A stretch of DNA of 64,000 nucleotides, taken from assembly GCF_024807615.1 (NCBI RefSeq), contig NZ_JANUCJ010000003.1, positions 682,001 to 746,000 of the forward strand, in the 5' to 3' direction. The translations under genes and the position numbers were made by a program. Shown piece after piece: positions 1 through 8,844 of the stretch; position 1 is the stretch's first letter, and each line of letters begins with the position of its first letter. The notes under the pieces are model-generated. The model was not told the origin of the DNA. It was given only the letters and a program-made list of their open reading frames with translations, and did no database searches. The stretch is from Tsukamurella ocularis. GTDB lineage: Bacteria > Actinomycetota > Actinomycetes > Mycobacteriales > Mycobacteriaceae.

Positions 1-462
1 GAAGCCGACCCACTTCACGTCGACCTCCACGCGCACCGCGTCGGGCTTGCGCAGCAGGGTGACGACCTCGAGCGAGTTGGGCTGGCGGGTCGCGAGGTTG
101 CGCAGCAGCCAGCTCAGGGTGAGGCCGGAGTCGATGATGTCTTCGACGATGAGCACGTCGCGGCCGGCGATGTCGCGGTCGAGGTCCTTGAGGATCCGCA
201 CCACGCCGGAGCTCGACGTCGACGAGCCGTAGCTGGACACCGCCATGAACTCGAGCTGGGTGGGCACGGGCAGCGCCCTGGCCAGGTCGGTCACGAACAT
301 GACCGCGCCCTTGAGCACGGTGATCAGCAGAAGATCGGTCTCCCGATCGCCGTACTCCTCCGCGATCTGCGCCGCGAGCTCCGCGGTCCGCTGCTTGATC
401 TGCTCCTCGGAGAGGACCACCGAGGCGATGTCTCCCGCGTACAACTCACCAGTGCCGTTCAC
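1..462 (-). CDS. hpt: Hypoxanthine phosphoribosyltransferase, C-terminus cut by window
   Basis: This enzyme transfers phosphoribose from PRPP to hypoxanthine or guanine in cytosolic purine salvage. The 154 visible codons show the PRPP-binding loop [13 protein letters not shown] and the upstream [11 protein letters not shown] strand typical of the family; about the last 30 residues lie outside the window. The start is a GTG that overlaps the tilS stop codon, and a second in-frame GTG lies one codon upstream. Overlap with tilS indicates translational coupling. The order tilS-hpt is the same as in mycobacteria (Rv3625c-Rv3624c). Confidence 0.93.
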   Translation of the reverse strand, partial: MNGTGELYAGDIASVVLSEEQIKQRTAELAAQIAEEYGDRETDLLLITVLKGAVMFVTDLARALPVPTQLEFMAVSSYGSSTSSSGVVRILKDLDRDIAGRDVLIVEDIIDSGLTLSWLLRNLATRQPNSLEVVTLLRKPDAVRVEVDVKWVGF

Positions 463-1397
463 CACGCCCTCAGAATGCCACCTGCCCGCTGCACCTGCAG
501 CCGCCGCCCCGCACTTCCGCCCGGGATCGCCGTCGGGCCCTGCCCGCGCCAGTCGGTGACGAGGGCGTCGACGGCCGCGAGGTGGGCTCCCGTGAGCGCC
601 CGTGCACCGCATCCAGCGAGCCAGGTCCGCAGCGCCCGGACCCTCAGGGCTGCAGGCAGTCCCGCGATGTCGGCCACCACCAGCTCGGGGCCCGACGGTG
701 CCGGCGCCAGCGCGTCGAGCGCATCGTTGTCTGCGCGCAGCGAGGCGGCGGTGCGCGCGAGGGAGTCGGCCACTCCCCCGCCGAGCACGTCCTCAAGGAG
801 CGGCAGCACCTCGGTCCGTACCCGCACGCGCGTGTACCTCGGGTCGAGGTTGTGCGGGTCCTCCCACGGGGTGAGCCCGAGCTCCCTGCACGCGGCCCGG
901 GTGTCGGCGCGGCGCACGCCGAGCAGCGGACGGCCGTACGGGGCAGACCAGGCCGCCATCCCGGCGAGCGAGCGCGCCCCGCTGCCCCGGCCGAGGCCGA
1001 GCAGCACCGTCTCCGCCTGATCGTCGAGGGTGTGCCCGAGCAGCACCGGGGCACCGTCGCGGGCGCTATCGAGCGCCGCGTACCGGGCGGCGCGGGCGGC
1101 GGCCTCGGGCCCGCCCGCACCGTCGACCACGACGGGCAGGACATCGACCCGGCGCGCCCCGAGGTCGCGGGCTGTCGCCGCGGCGGTCGCGGCCACGGCA
1201 GCGGAGCCCTCCTGCAGTCCGTGGTCGACGACGAGCGCGGCGACCTCGAGGCCCTCCGCGAGCGCGCCGGTGAGCAGGGCGAGGGAATCGGCGCCGCCCG
1301 AGAGGGCCACGGCCACCGTCGGGCCCGATCCGTGGGCGGCGTGCCAGGCCCGGACCGCGTGCCGCACGCGCAGCGCCGCAGTCCCCGGGCGGCTCAC
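459..1397 (-). CDS. tilS: tRNA(Ile)-lysidine synthase
   Basis: TilS adds lysine to C34 of tRNA-Ile(CAU), converting its decoding from AUG to AUA. The PP-loop ATP pyrophosphatase motif SGGADS is at residues 33-38, followed by the HTLDDQAET and GLGRGSG segments of the N-type ATP-binding fold. The length of 312 residues matches actinobacterial TilS. I chose the GTG whose bases overlap the stop of the upstream metalloprotease gene, because the same GTGA junction occurs at hpt, the MFS gene and the PIN toxin here; an ATG six codons upstream is the alternative. It sits in one operon with the metalloprotease and hpt. Confidence 0.92.
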   Translation of the reverse strand: MSRPGTAALRVRHAVRAWHAAHGSGPTVAVALSGGADSLALLTGALAEGLEVAALVVDHGLQEGSAAVAATAAATARDLGARRVDVLPVVVDGAGGPEAAARAARYAALDSARDGAPVLLGHTLDDQAETVLLGLGRGSGARSLAGMAAWSAPYGRPLLGVRRADTRAACRELGLTPWEDPHNLDPRYTRVRVRTEVLPLLEDVLGGGVADSLARTAASLRADNDALDALAPAPSGPELVVADIAGLPAALRVRALRTWLAGCGARALTGAHLAAVDALVTDWRGQGPTAIPGGSAGRRLQVQRAGGILRAW

Positions 1398-2425
1398 AGG
1401 ACCCGGGCGATCCATCGCTGCGGCTCGTCGAGTTCCTCGGGCAGCGGCAGCGTCTCGGGGCCAGCCCACACGCGGTTGAACCGCTCCATGCCCACCTCTG
1501 CCACCACGGCGTCGACGAACGTCTTGCCGCGCACGTACTGCGCGATCTTCGCGTCCATGCCCATCAAGGCCCGCAGGAGCCGCTGGAACGGGTTCGACGG
1601 TGCCGCGCGCCGCCGGTCGAAGGCGGCGCGGATGGTCGCGACGGTAGGGATCACGCCGGGCCCGGCGGCGTCCATGACGTGGTCGGCGTGGCCCTCGAGG
1701 AGGGTGCCGAGCATGAGCAGCCGCTCGACTGCGGCGAACTGCTCTGGCGGGGCAGCGACCTCGAGCACGCCGATGATGCCGTCGTGCCGCGCGTCGCCGG
1801 ACAAGGCCCGCCGAACGCGGGCCAGGAGGTCACCGAGGGAGCCGGCGCCGGCGGTCCCGGCGAGCGCGGCGACGTTCTCCCGCATGTACTCCCGCAGCCA
1901 CGGATTGGCGGCGAACTGCACGCGGTGGGTCACCTCGTGCAGGCACACCCACATGCGAAAGTCCTCGGGCCGCAGCCGCAGCGCCCGCTCGACGGCGAGC
2001 ACGTTCGGGACGACGAGCAGCAACTCGCCACCCCGGACGCCGAACGGATCGTACTGGCCCAGAACGGAACCGGAGACCATGCCGAGCATGGCGCCGGCCT
2101 GCACTCCCGCGAGGCGGGCACCCAGGCCGGGGTGTCCCGCGTCGTCCGACTCGATCAGCGCCTCCATCGACCGGGCGGCCGCGGAGACCCATTCCTGCCG
2201 GTCCACGGTGCGCGCCGGCGGCGCGGTCCCGGGGGTGACGAGTCCGGTCACGCGCAGGACGTGCTCCTCGGCGGCGGCCGCGTCCTCGAGCAGCTGGGCG
2301 GCGGCGCGGTCGCGGGTGTAGGCGGTGGCGGCGGGGCCGTCGCCGAGGACGCGGGCCACGCGACGTCCGGACGCCGCGGCGAGCGCCCAGTCCACCTGCG
2401 CGCGCACCGACTTCGAATCCGCCAT
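1394..2425 (-). CDS. Zinc-dependent metalloprotease, actinobacterial coenzyme F420-type zincin family
   Basis: The 343-residue protein carries a zincin motif HEVTH near residues 162-166 inside WVCLHEVTHRVQF, followed by a helix-rich C-terminal half. It resembles the uncharacterised actinobacterial zincin family represented by Rv3626c; its substrate is unknown. No signal peptide is visible, although Ala/Gly-rich stretches near the HExxH motif could be amphipathic. It starts with ATG 5 nt after the dacB stop and overlaps tilS, so dacB, this gene, tilS and hpt probably form one transcript. The function call rests on the motif and on gene order. Confidence 0.85.
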   Translation of the reverse strand: MADSKSVRAQVDWALAAASGRRVARVLGDGPAATAYTRDRAAAQLLEDAAAAEEHVLRVTGLVTPGTAPPARTVDRQEWVSAAARSMEALIESDDAGHPGLGARLAGVQAGAMLGMVSGSVLGQYDPFGVRGGELLLVVPNVLAVERALRLRPEDFRMWVCLHEVTHRVQFAANPWLREYMRENVAALAGTAGAGSLGDLLARVRRALSGDARHDGIIGVLEVAAPPEQFAAVERLLMLGTLLEGHADHVMDAAGPGVIPTVATIRAAFDRRRAAPSNPFQRLLRALMGMDAKIAQYVRGKTFVDAVVAEVGMERFNRVWAGPETLPLPEELDEPQRWIARVL

Positions 2426-2430
2426 GGCGA

Positions 2431-3801
2431 TCAGCGGCACCCGCAACCGCGGAGCGCGGCCGTCACGGCGTCCATCGCGGGCCGGGCCACGTCGACCGGC
2501 GTACCGGAGGACATGAGCGTGAAGGTGAGCACGGCACCGTCGCGCCCGGGGACGTAGCCGGCGAGCGTGGAGACGCCCGACAGGCTCCCCGTCTTGGCGC
2601 GGACGTAGCCGGCGCCGGGCCGGTTGACGGTGGTGTACCGGTCGGCGAGCGTTCCGGTGGCGGCGGCCACGGGCAGCAGGTCCAGCAGGGGGCGCAGCTG
2701 CGGCTTGCCCGTGCCGGCCGCCGCGGTGACGATGCCGTCGAGCACCGTCGCGGGAATGCGGTTGGCGTTCGACAGGCCGCTGGTATCGGAGAGTTCGACG
2801 CCGGTGAGGTCGAAGCCGGCGTTCCGAAGCGCCCCGGTGACCGCGCGGGTGGCACCGTCGAACGAGGCCGGCTGGTTCGTGGCGAGCGCGACCTCGCGGC
2901 CGATGGCCTCGGCGAGCACGTTGTCGGAGTGCACCAGCGCGTCGTGCAGCCGGGTGCTGAGCGGGGCGCTCCGGACGGCGGCGAGTTGCGCCGCGCCCTG
3001 GGGCGCGGTGCCCTCGGCGACGGCGGTCGACGGCAGGCCGAGCGCTGCGGCGAGGGCACGGCCGGCGGTCAGCGCGGGGTCGGCGACGCGGGGCGAGTAG
3101 TCCTCGGCGGGCCGGATGCGGCCGGAGTCGGCGATGAGCGACTGCAGCGGGGTGATGTCGCCGCCCGCGATGTCGGCGCGCTCCCAGCCGCGGGCGAAGT
3201 CGGTGCCGGTGAACAGGGAGGTGTCGACGACGACCTTGGTGACCGTCGTGCCGGCGCGGCGGATCTGCGCGGCGAGGTCGGCGATCTTCGGCGCGTCCGT
3301 GAACAGCGACGGTCCGCCCGCGCGCAGCGTCGGATCGCCCGCGCCGACGAGGACGACCTCGCCGGGGACCGCGCCCGCGACCACGGTGGTGGTGATCCGC
3401 TTGTCGGCGGGCAGGGTGAGCAGCGCGGCGGCGGCGGTGAGCACCTTGGTGGTCGACGCCGGGGTGCGGGGGCGCGCGGCGTCCCGCTGCCACAGCACCT
3501 GGCCGGTGCCCGCGTCGGCGATGACGCCGGTGAAGTCGCCCAGGTCAGGACTGCGCAGGGCCGCCTCGATCTGGGTGGTGATCCCGGCGGCAGTGGGGGC
3601 GACAGTGCCCGCCACCTGCGTGATAGCGGGACTGTAGGACGCCTCGGCAGGGCGCGGCGGCACGGTGTCCGCCACGGCCTGCCGGTCGCGGTAGACGCCG
3701 TATCCCAGGGTGGCCGCGACGGCGCCGCCGACGACCAGCGCCAGCACGACCACGGTGATCGCGAGGCGCAGGAGGGTCCGTCGAATCCGCGAGCGTCGCA
3801 C
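2431..3801 (-). CDS. dacB: D-alanyl-D-alanine carboxypeptidase / penicillin-binding protein 4 family
   Basis: This is an S13-type serine peptidase that trims peptidoglycan stem peptides outside the membrane. Residues 10-35 form a signal anchor after an Arg-rich N-terminus. The three penicillin-binding motifs are present: SxxK as Ser116-Thr-Thr-Lys119, SDN near residue 292, and KTG near residue 402. The length of 456 residues fits Rv3627c-like proteins. The start is a GTG placed six bases after a TAGGGT -10 element, so the transcript is probably leaderless. It is divergent from ppa, as in M. tuberculosis. Confidence 0.9.
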   Translation of the reverse strand: MRRSRIRRTLLRLAITVVVLALVVGGAVAATLGYGVYRDRQAVADTVPPRPAEASYSPAITQVAGTVAPTAAGITTQIEAALRSPDLGDFTGVIADAGTGQVLWQRDAARPRTPASTTKVLTAAAALLTLPADKRITTTVVAGAVPGEVVLVGAGDPTLRAGGPSLFTDAPKIADLAAQIRRAGTTVTKVVVDTSLFTGTDFARGWERADIAGGDITPLQSLIADSGRIRPAEDYSPRVADPALTAGRALAAALGLPSTAVAEGTAPQGAAQLAAVRSAPLSTRLHDALVHSDNVLAEAIGREVALATNQPASFDGATRAVTGALRNAGFDLTGVELSDTSGLSNANRIPATVLDGIVTAAAGTGKPQLRPLLDLLPVAAATGTLADRYTTVNRPGAGYVRAKTGSLSGVSTLAGYVPGRDGAVLTFTLMSSGTPVDVARPAMDAVTAALRGCGCR

Positions 3802-3807
3802 CGCACC

Positions 3808-3813
3808 ACCCTA
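3808..3813 (-). promoter_or_regulatory. -10 element of leaderless dacB promoter
   Basis: TAGGGT on the minus strand is followed by six bases and then the dacB GTG. This spacing puts the expected transcription start at or next to the start codon. No Shine-Dalgarno sequence is present. Confidence 0.6.
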
Positions 3814-3868
3814 ACGGCAGCCCGAGGCTGGGAGCGGAGTGAGCGGGTCGGACCAGGTTCGCAAAGGG

Positions 3869-3874
3869 TATCCT
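3869..3874 (+). promoter_or_regulatory. -10 element before the ppa leader ORF
   Basis: TATCCT lies eight bases before the ATG of a nine-codon leader ORF and 34 bases before ppa. By the spacing seen at other genes here, the transcript would begin at the leader ORF and not at ppa. Confidence 0.5.
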
Positions 3875-3882
3875 CGTCGTGC

Positions 3883-3912
3883 ATGGTTGACGCGAGCGAA
3901 GGGAAACAATGA
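3883..3912 (+). CDS. Nine-residue upstream ORF overlapping the ppa start
   Basis: The ORF reads MVDASEGKQ and its TGA stop shares bases with the ppa start codon (ATGA). Its ATG lies eight bases after a TATCCT -10 box, the layout of leaderless genes in this window. Ribosomes ending here would be positioned to reinitiate at ppa, which also has its own GAAGGGA ribosome-binding site inside the leader ORF. Whether the peptide is made is inference from promoter spacing and the exact overlap; the ORF is short enough to arise by chance. Confidence 0.4.
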   Translation: MVDASEGKQ

Positions 3913-4412
3913 GCGTCGAATTCGAGGTCACCGTCGAGATCGCCAAGGGCTCGCGGAACAAGTACGAGGTGGATCACAAGACGGGCCGGCTCAAGCTGGA
4001 CCGGTATCTGTACACCGCCTTCGGCTACCCCACCGACTACGGCTACATCGAGGACACCCTGGGTGAGGACGGCGATCCGCTGGACGCGCTCGTGCTGCTG
4101 CAGGAGTCGGTGATCCCCGGATCGCTGGTCGACTGCCGCGCCGTCGCCATGTTCAAGATGGAGGACGAGAAGGGCGGCGACGACAAGGTGCTCGTCGTTC
4201 CCGCCGGCGATCCCCGCTGGGACTCGGTCCAGGACATCGGCGACATCGACAAGTTCGAGCTCGACGCCATCGAACACTTCTTCGTCCACTACAAGGACCT
4301 CGAGCCCGGCAAGTTCGTCAAGGGCTCGACGTGGGTGGGCAAGAAGGAGGCCGAGGAGGAGATCGCCCGGTCGATCGCCCGCGCCGAGACCGCCGGGTCC
4401 GACGCGCACTGA
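3909..4412 (+). CDS. ppa: Inorganic pyrophosphatase
   Basis: This soluble family I pyrophosphatase hydrolyses PPi to two phosphates and so pulls biosynthetic reactions forward. The 167-residue length and the metal-binding signature DGDPLDALV (residues 57-65) are diagnostic, as are the active-site tyrosines in [17 protein letters not shown]. The ATG has a GAAGGGA Shine-Dalgarno sequence and overlaps the stop of a short leader ORF. The gene is divergent from dacB and ends at a strong hairpin shared with the convergent lipoprotein gene. Confidence 0.97.
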   Translation: MSVEFEVTVEIAKGSRNKYEVDHKTGRLKLDRYLYTAFGYPTDYGYIEDTLGEDGDPLDALVLLQESVIPGSLVDCRAVAMFKMEDEKGGDDKVLVVPAGDPRWDSVQDIGDIDKFELDAIEHFFVHYKDLEPGKFVKGSTWVGKKEAEEEIARSIARAETAGSDAH

Positions 4413-4425
4413 CACCGTGAGACGC

Positions 4426-4459
4426 GAAGCGGCGGCGAGGATCTCCTCGCCGCCGCTTC
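4426..4459. terminator. Bidirectional hairpin between ppa and lipoprotein gene
   Basis: A perfect 15-bp stem (left arm GAAGCGGCGGCGAGG) closes on the four-base loop ATCT between two convergent genes. No T-run follows, as is usual for actinobacterial terminators. Confidence 0.75.
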
Positions 4460-4473
4460 CGTACGTCCTAGCG

Positions 4474-5154
4474 CTACAGCCTTCCGGCCACGCGCCTGAC
4501 CAGGTCGTCGAACGTCGCGGTGTCGTACGTTCCGTTGGCACTCGGGTTCGCGTTGACCATCGCGAACACGCCGTTCTTCGAGAAGTACGCCGACGCCGAG
4601 CGCGCCGTCTTCTCGTTCGCGGTGCGTGCGAACTCAAAGACGAAGCCCTGCGCCCCTGCGGCACCGGCGGGCAGGTCCTTGCGGGTGGTCGCCTGCTTGA
4701 GCGCGCCGCCACCGTACTCGATCACTGCACACTCGCCGGTTCCTGCGGCCTCGAACACCGAGAGCCGCGCTGAGCCGGGTAGCAGGGTCACCCCGAAGCT
4801 CAACGACGTGTCCTTGGACAACGTCTGCTGGACGCCGTACTTGATCGTCTCCAGCACCTCCTGCTGCGCGGCGACGTTCTTGTCCTTGCAGGCCGCAGGC
4901 GTGATCTGTGCCGCCTGCACCTGGCCGACGGAGTTCATGGCGCCCTGGAAGGCGTCGTCGCTCGGCACCTTGGACAGGGCCAGCCCTGCGGGCAGGTCGG
5001 CCTGGACGAGGGCCTTCGACGGCACGTCGACGTCCGGGACGGCGGACGACGATGCCGCCTCGTCGCCGCTCCCGCCGCAGCCGGCGAGCAGGAGGCCCGA
5101 CGCGGCGACCGCCGCGAGGATGCCGAGGGAACGGGTCGGGTCACTGCGGCGCAA
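4474..5154 (-). CDS. Predicted lipoprotein of unknown function
   Basis: The 226-residue product starts with a short charged segment, a hydrophobic stretch and the lipobox LLAGC with Cys26 as the lipidated residue, so it is predicted to be anchored outside the cytoplasmic membrane. The mature part opens with a Gly/Ser/Ala linker and then a domain of about 170 residues with several Cys and alternating beta segments, resembling mycobacterial LpqN/LppA-like lipoproteins only in a general way. I do not recognise the family. The start is TTG, chosen because AGGAGA lies seven bases upstream and it places the lipobox correctly. Confidence 0.75.
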   Translation of the reverse strand: MRRSDPTRSLGILAAVAASGLLLAGCGGSGDEAASSSAVPDVDVPSKALVQADLPAGLALSKVPSDDAFQGAMNSVGQVQAAQITPAACKDKNVAAQQEVLETIKYGVQQTLSKDTSLSFGVTLLPGSARLSVFEAAGTGECAVIEYGGGALKQATTRKDLPAGAAGAQGFVFEFARTANEKTARSASAYFSKNGVFAMVNANPSANGTYDTATFDDLVRRVAGRL

Positions 5155-5189
5155 CGGCTTTCTCCTGCCGATCGGGATTGCGGATCGGG

Positions 5190-8100
5190 CTAGACCTTAC
5201 CGAACCGCCGCAGGAAAGACACAGCGAAGGCCGGGTAACCCCCGTCGCGGATCGCGCGCCGCGCGGCCGCGGCGAGGGATACGAAGAAATGCTCGTTGTG
5301 CAGGGTGCACAGCGTCACGGCAAGCCCCTCGTTCGCGGCGAACAGGTGGTGCACGTAGGCGCGGGTGAAGGCGTCGGTCCGATTGGTCCCGCCGGGCCGC
5401 CCCTCGGCGGGGTCGAGCGGCCGGAAGTCCGCGCGCAGCGCGGGATCGGTGACGTCGAGGACGCCCGTCGAGGTGTAGACGCGGCCCTCGGCGCCGGCCC
5501 GCGCGGGCTCGGTGCCGTCGAGCAGGTCCACGCCCGCCTCGATCGCGGCCAGCAGGTCCGCCGGGCCGGCGATGCCGCCGAGGTAGCGCGGCCGGTCCGT
5601 CTCGAGCTCGCCGATGGCGGTACGCAGCAGCGCGGTCTCGTGGGCGGGGGCTCCGACGCCCTCGATCCGGTAGCCGCCGAAGCCCAGTCCGCCGGCCCGC
5701 CGGTCCTCGTCCGCGAGCCTGCGCAGTGCGCGGGCCGCGGACCGTCGACGCTCGGGATCCGCTCCGCCGGTCACCACGGCCCAGAGCGACAGGGCGTCGT
5801 GCCGGTCCGCGGTCTGCCAGGCGTGCTCGGCGAGGGCCCGCCGGGCCCAGCGCTCCGTACGCGCGGGATCGGCCGCGTCCGCGAGGGCGAAGGCGACGTC
5901 GAAGCCCATGCGGTGCGCGAGGCGCACCGCCTCCTCGGGGTCCCAGCGGTGCGGCGACCCGTCCAGGCGGCCGCGGAAGGCGATGCCCTCGTCGGTGATC
6001 CGCGTCTTGCGCTGCTCCGCGACGGCGGCGACCCCGGTGTCGGCGATCGTCGGCGCCGACCAGGCCATCGCGGCGCCGATACCACCCGCGCCCTCGATGA
6101 CGTCGACGCCGGGCTGCAGATACAGCTCGTGCAGATCGACGGTCAGCGCCGCGGCGCCGAGGTCGGTCAGCTCACGCGGGGTGAGGCCGGCGATCGCGCC
6201 GCGGCTCGCCACCGGCACGTAGGCGGGCGTGGCGATCTCGCCGCGGGGCAGCATTATCCGGCCCGACCGGGCCCCGTCGGGACCAGTGGCCTCGACGGCG
6301 AATCGCACGGAGTCGGTGGTGCCGGAGGCGCGCAGCCGGGTGTTACCGGCGATCGCCCGATAGCCGGTGCGGAGGTCGGCGAGTTCGGCTGCGAGCGAGG
6401 CGTTCTGGGCCCGGAGCTCGTCGATCTCGGAACGGGAGGCCGCGGCCTGCGCGGGCGTAGGCGGTGTGGGGACGGGGCCGGTGGGCGGTTCGGTCACAGT
6501 CTCCTCCGTCGCTGCTGTGCCCGCCACGGAAGCCGCGGCGGCGCTGATCTCCGCAGTCTCGATGCTGTCAGGCGTCGCGGCGGCGCCGGCCTCCGGGGTA
6601 GTCGCCTCGACGGCCGGAGCGGTGCGCAGCGGCACCGCCTTCCAGAACAGTACGAGGACCAGGCCGATCGCCGCCAGCACGGTGACGGCGAGGAAGACCA
6701 CGTCCATGGAGTCGGCGAATCCTGCCTTGAGCGGGTGCACCAGGGTGTCGGGTAGCTTCTGCAGCGCGGAGGTGTCGGACATGACGTCGCTGACGGCGCT
6801 GGAATCGCCGTGCGCGAGCTTGGCGGCGAAGTCCTGCGCGGCCGGGCCGTCGTGGCCGGCGGCGGCGCGCTGCACGGCGGCCATGTACTCGGGGTCCGCG
6901 GCCGCGTCGCTCATCCGGCCGCTCATCTTGTGCGGCATTTGCGAGAACAGCACGGAGAGGAAGACCGCGACGCCGAGCGTGCCGCCGATCTGGCGGAAGA
7001 ACGTCGCGGCAGCGGTGGAGACACCCATGTCCCGCGGCGGGAGGATGTTCTGCAGCGCCAGGGTGAGCGGCTGCATCAGGTTGCCGAGGCCGAAGCCGAT
7101 CACGGCCGCACCCGCCATGACGTAGCCGATCTCCACGTCGGCGCTGAGGTAGTGCATGCCGAACATGCCCGCGGTGAGGAGCACCGCGCCGATGATCGGG
7201 AAGACGCGGTAGCGGCCGGTGCGGGAGATCATCTGGCCGGCCAATATCGAGCCGAGCATCAAGCCCGCGACCATCGGCAGCATGAGGAAGCCCGCCTTCG
7301 TCGGGCTGGCGCCGCGGACCACCTGGAAGTACTGAGGCAGCAACGAGATGCCGCCGAACATCGCGGCGCCCACGACCATCGAGATGAGCACGCCCTGCGC
7401 GAAGATCACGTTCCTGAAGATGCGCAGCGGGATGATCGCGTCCTCGCCCATGCGCTTCTCGATGGCGATGAACGCGAGGATGCCGGCGGCGCCGATGCCG
7501 TAACAGATCAGCGCCTTGCTGGAGCTCCAGCCCCATTCCTGGCCCTGCTCGGCGACGATGAGCAGCGGGACCAGGCCGACGGACAGCGCCACCGCGCCGA
7601 ACCAGTCGATGCGGACTCCCTCGCGGCGGGTGTGCGGCAGGCGCAGCACGCGGGAGACGACGGCGAGCGCGACGATGCCGATCGGCACGTTCACCAGGAA
7701 GACCCAGCGCCAGCCGGAGATGCCGAGGATGTTGTCGGCGCCCGAGAACAGGCCGCCGAGCACGGGGCCGAGCACCGAGCTGGTGCCGAAGACGGCGAGG
7801 AAGTAGCCCTGGTACTTGGCGCGCTCGCGGGGCGGCACGATGTCGCCGATGATGGTGAGCGCCAGCGACATCAGGCCGCCGGCGCCGAGGCCCTGCACCG
7901 CACGGAAGGCCGCCAGCTCGTACATCGACGTGGCCGTGCTGCACAGCAGCGAGCCGATGACGAAGACGGTGATGGCGAACATGAAGAAGGGCTTGCGCCC
8001 GTAGATGTCCGACAGCTTGCCGTACAGCGGGGTGACGATCGTCGAGGTGATGAGGTACGCCGTGGTGACCCACGCCTGCAGCTTGTAGCCGTTGAGATCG

Positions 8101-8267
8101 TCCGCGATGGTCCGGATCGCCGTGGAGACGATCGTCTGGTCGAGCGCGGCCAGGAACATGCCGGTCATGAGCCCCGACAGGATGTAGAGGATCTGCTTGT
8201 GCGTGAGCCCGGCGCCCGCGGTCTCCACAACGGCGGCGGCGTCACGGTTCGCGGTCGCGGCGGTCAC
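5190..8267 (-). CDS. DHA2-type MFS exporter fused to a degenerate tRNA-guanine transglycosylase-like domain
   Basis: One uninterrupted frame of 1025 residues encodes two unrelated domains. Residues 1 to about 545 are a 14-helix EmrB/QacA-type major facilitator (LDQTIVSTAIRTIADDL, GKLSDIYGRK, and WRWVFLVNVPIG at the end of the first half). A linker of about 110 residues is rich in Ala, Thr and Glu and contains a short coiled coil near residues 610-632. Residues from about 655 resemble tRNA-guanine transglycosylase: GEIATPAYVPVASRGAI, ELYLQPGVDVIEGAGG, RPRYLGGIAGPADLL and RPLDP. The DSGGFQ motif is replaced by DTGVAA, and the CxCxxC zinc ligands are missing, although the DLLD aspartate and TLHN histidine remain. 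The GTG start overlaps the marR stop. The exporter half is certain; base-exchange activity of the second half is doubtful. Confidence 0.85.
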   Translation of the reverse strand: MTAATANRDAAAVVETAGAGLTHKQILYILSGLMTGMFLAALDQTIVSTAIRTIADDLNGYKLQAWVTTAYLITSTIVTPLYGKLSDIYGRKPFFMFAITVFVIGSLLCSTATSMYELAAFRAVQGLGAGGLMSLALTIIGDIVPPRERAKYQGYFLAVFGTSSVLGPVLGGLFSGADNILGISGWRWVFLVNVPIGIVALAVVSRVLRLPHTRREGVRIDWFGAVALSVGLVPLLIVAEQGQEWGWSSSKALICYGIGAAGILAFIAIEKRMGEDAIIPLRIFRNVIFAQGVLISMVVGAAMFGGISLLPQYFQVVRGASPTKAGFLMLPMVAGLMLGSILAGQMISRTGRYRVFPIIGAVLLTAGMFGMHYLSADVEIGYVMAGAAVIGFGLGNLMQPLTLALQNILPPRDMGVSTAAATFFRQIGGTLGVAVFLSVLFSQMPHKMSGRMSDAAADPEYMAAVQRAAAGHDGPAAQDFAAKLAHGDSSAVSDVMSDTSALQKLPDTLVHPLKAGFADSMDVVFLAVTVLAAIGLVLVLFWKAVPLRTAPAVEATTPEAGAAATPDSIETAEISAAAASVAGTAATEETVTEPPTGPVPTPPTPAQAAASRSEIDELRAQNASLAAELADLRTGYRAIAGNTRLRASGTTDSVRFAVEATGPDGARSGRIMLPRGEIATPAYVPVASRGAIAGLTPRELTDLGAAALTVDLHELYLQPGVDVIEGAGGIGAAMAWSAPTIADTGVAAVAEQRKTRITDEGIAFRGRLDGSPHRWDPEEAVRLAHRMGFDVAFALADAADPARTERWARRALAEHAWQTADRHDALSLWAVVTGGADPERRRSAARALRRLADEDRRAGGLGFGGYRIEGVGAPAHETALLRTAIGELETDRPRYLGGIAGPADLLAAIEAGVDLLDGTEPARAGAEGRVYTSTGVLDVTDPALRADFRPLDPAEGRPGGTNRTDAFTRAYVHHLFAANEGLAVTLCTLHNEHFFVSLAAAARRAIRDGGYPAFAVSFLRRFGKV

Positions 8268-8740
8268 TCGCCGTCCCGCATCAACTTGAGTGCCTGTTCG
8301 AACTGCACCAGCGCCCGGTTCCCGAGCGTCACGAACTGGTCGATCTCCTCGTCGGTCCACTCCTCCATGAGGGGCCGGAGCTTCTCGTTGCGCTGCTGCC
8401 GGATGAACTCGACCTTGGCCTCCCCCGCCTCCGTGGCGGAGACGAGCGCCGCCCGGCGGTCCGAGGGATCGGCGGTGCGCTCGGCGTAGCCCAGGTTGGT
8501 CAGGGTGGTCACGTACCGGCTCGCGGTGGACGGGTCGGTGTGGATCTGGTCCGCGAGCACCGACGAGCGCAGGGGCCCGCCTTTGACGAGCGCGAAGAGC
8601 GCGGTGTACGCCGCCAGTTCGACGCCGTCCGGCGCGACCGCATGCCGCGTCATCACCGCATGCCGCTCCTTGAGCCGAGTGAGCTCGGCGATCACGCCGA
8701 CGATCCCCTCGATCCGGTCCGCCCGTTCCTCGTCCGTCAT
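8264..8740 (-). CDS. MarR-family transcriptional regulator
   Basis: This winged-helix repressor has the MarR layout: an N-terminal dimerisation helix, a recognition region LADQIHTDPSTASRYVTTLTNLGYAERTADPSDRRA, and C-terminal helices. It overlaps the MFS-TGT gene by four bases (GTGA), so it very probably controls that exporter and itself in response to a small molecule. I chose ATG at the 3' side of a GTGATG pair because a GGAGG sequence lies just upstream; GTG one codon earlier is possible. Confidence 0.9.
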   Translation of the reverse strand: MTDEERADRIEGIVGVIAELTRLKERHAVMTRHAVAPDGVELAAYTALFALVKGGPLRSSVLADQIHTDPSTASRYVTTLTNLGYAERTADPSDRRAALVSATEAGEAKVEFIRQQRNEKLRPLMEEWTDEEIDQFVTLGNRALVQFEQALKLMRDGE

Positions 8741-8784
8741 CACGCCTCCGCAGGTTCCGTCCGCCCACGCCGCCGTGGCCGGAC

Positions 8785-8824
8785 ATGCAAAACTACGTGC
8801 AGCTTACAACTATTAGGAGAACTA
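8785..8824 (-). promoter_or_regulatory. Putative MarR operator and promoter region
   Basis: This AT-rich patch in otherwise GC-rich DNA lies about 45 bases before marR. On the minus strand it carries three TAGTT repeats (spacing 12 and 17 bases) and the palindrome ACTAGT. It is the only obvious place for autoregulation of the marR-exporter pair. The operator assignment is inference. Confidence 0.4.
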
Positions 8825-8844
8825 GTCGACTCGGGCGAACCGGC

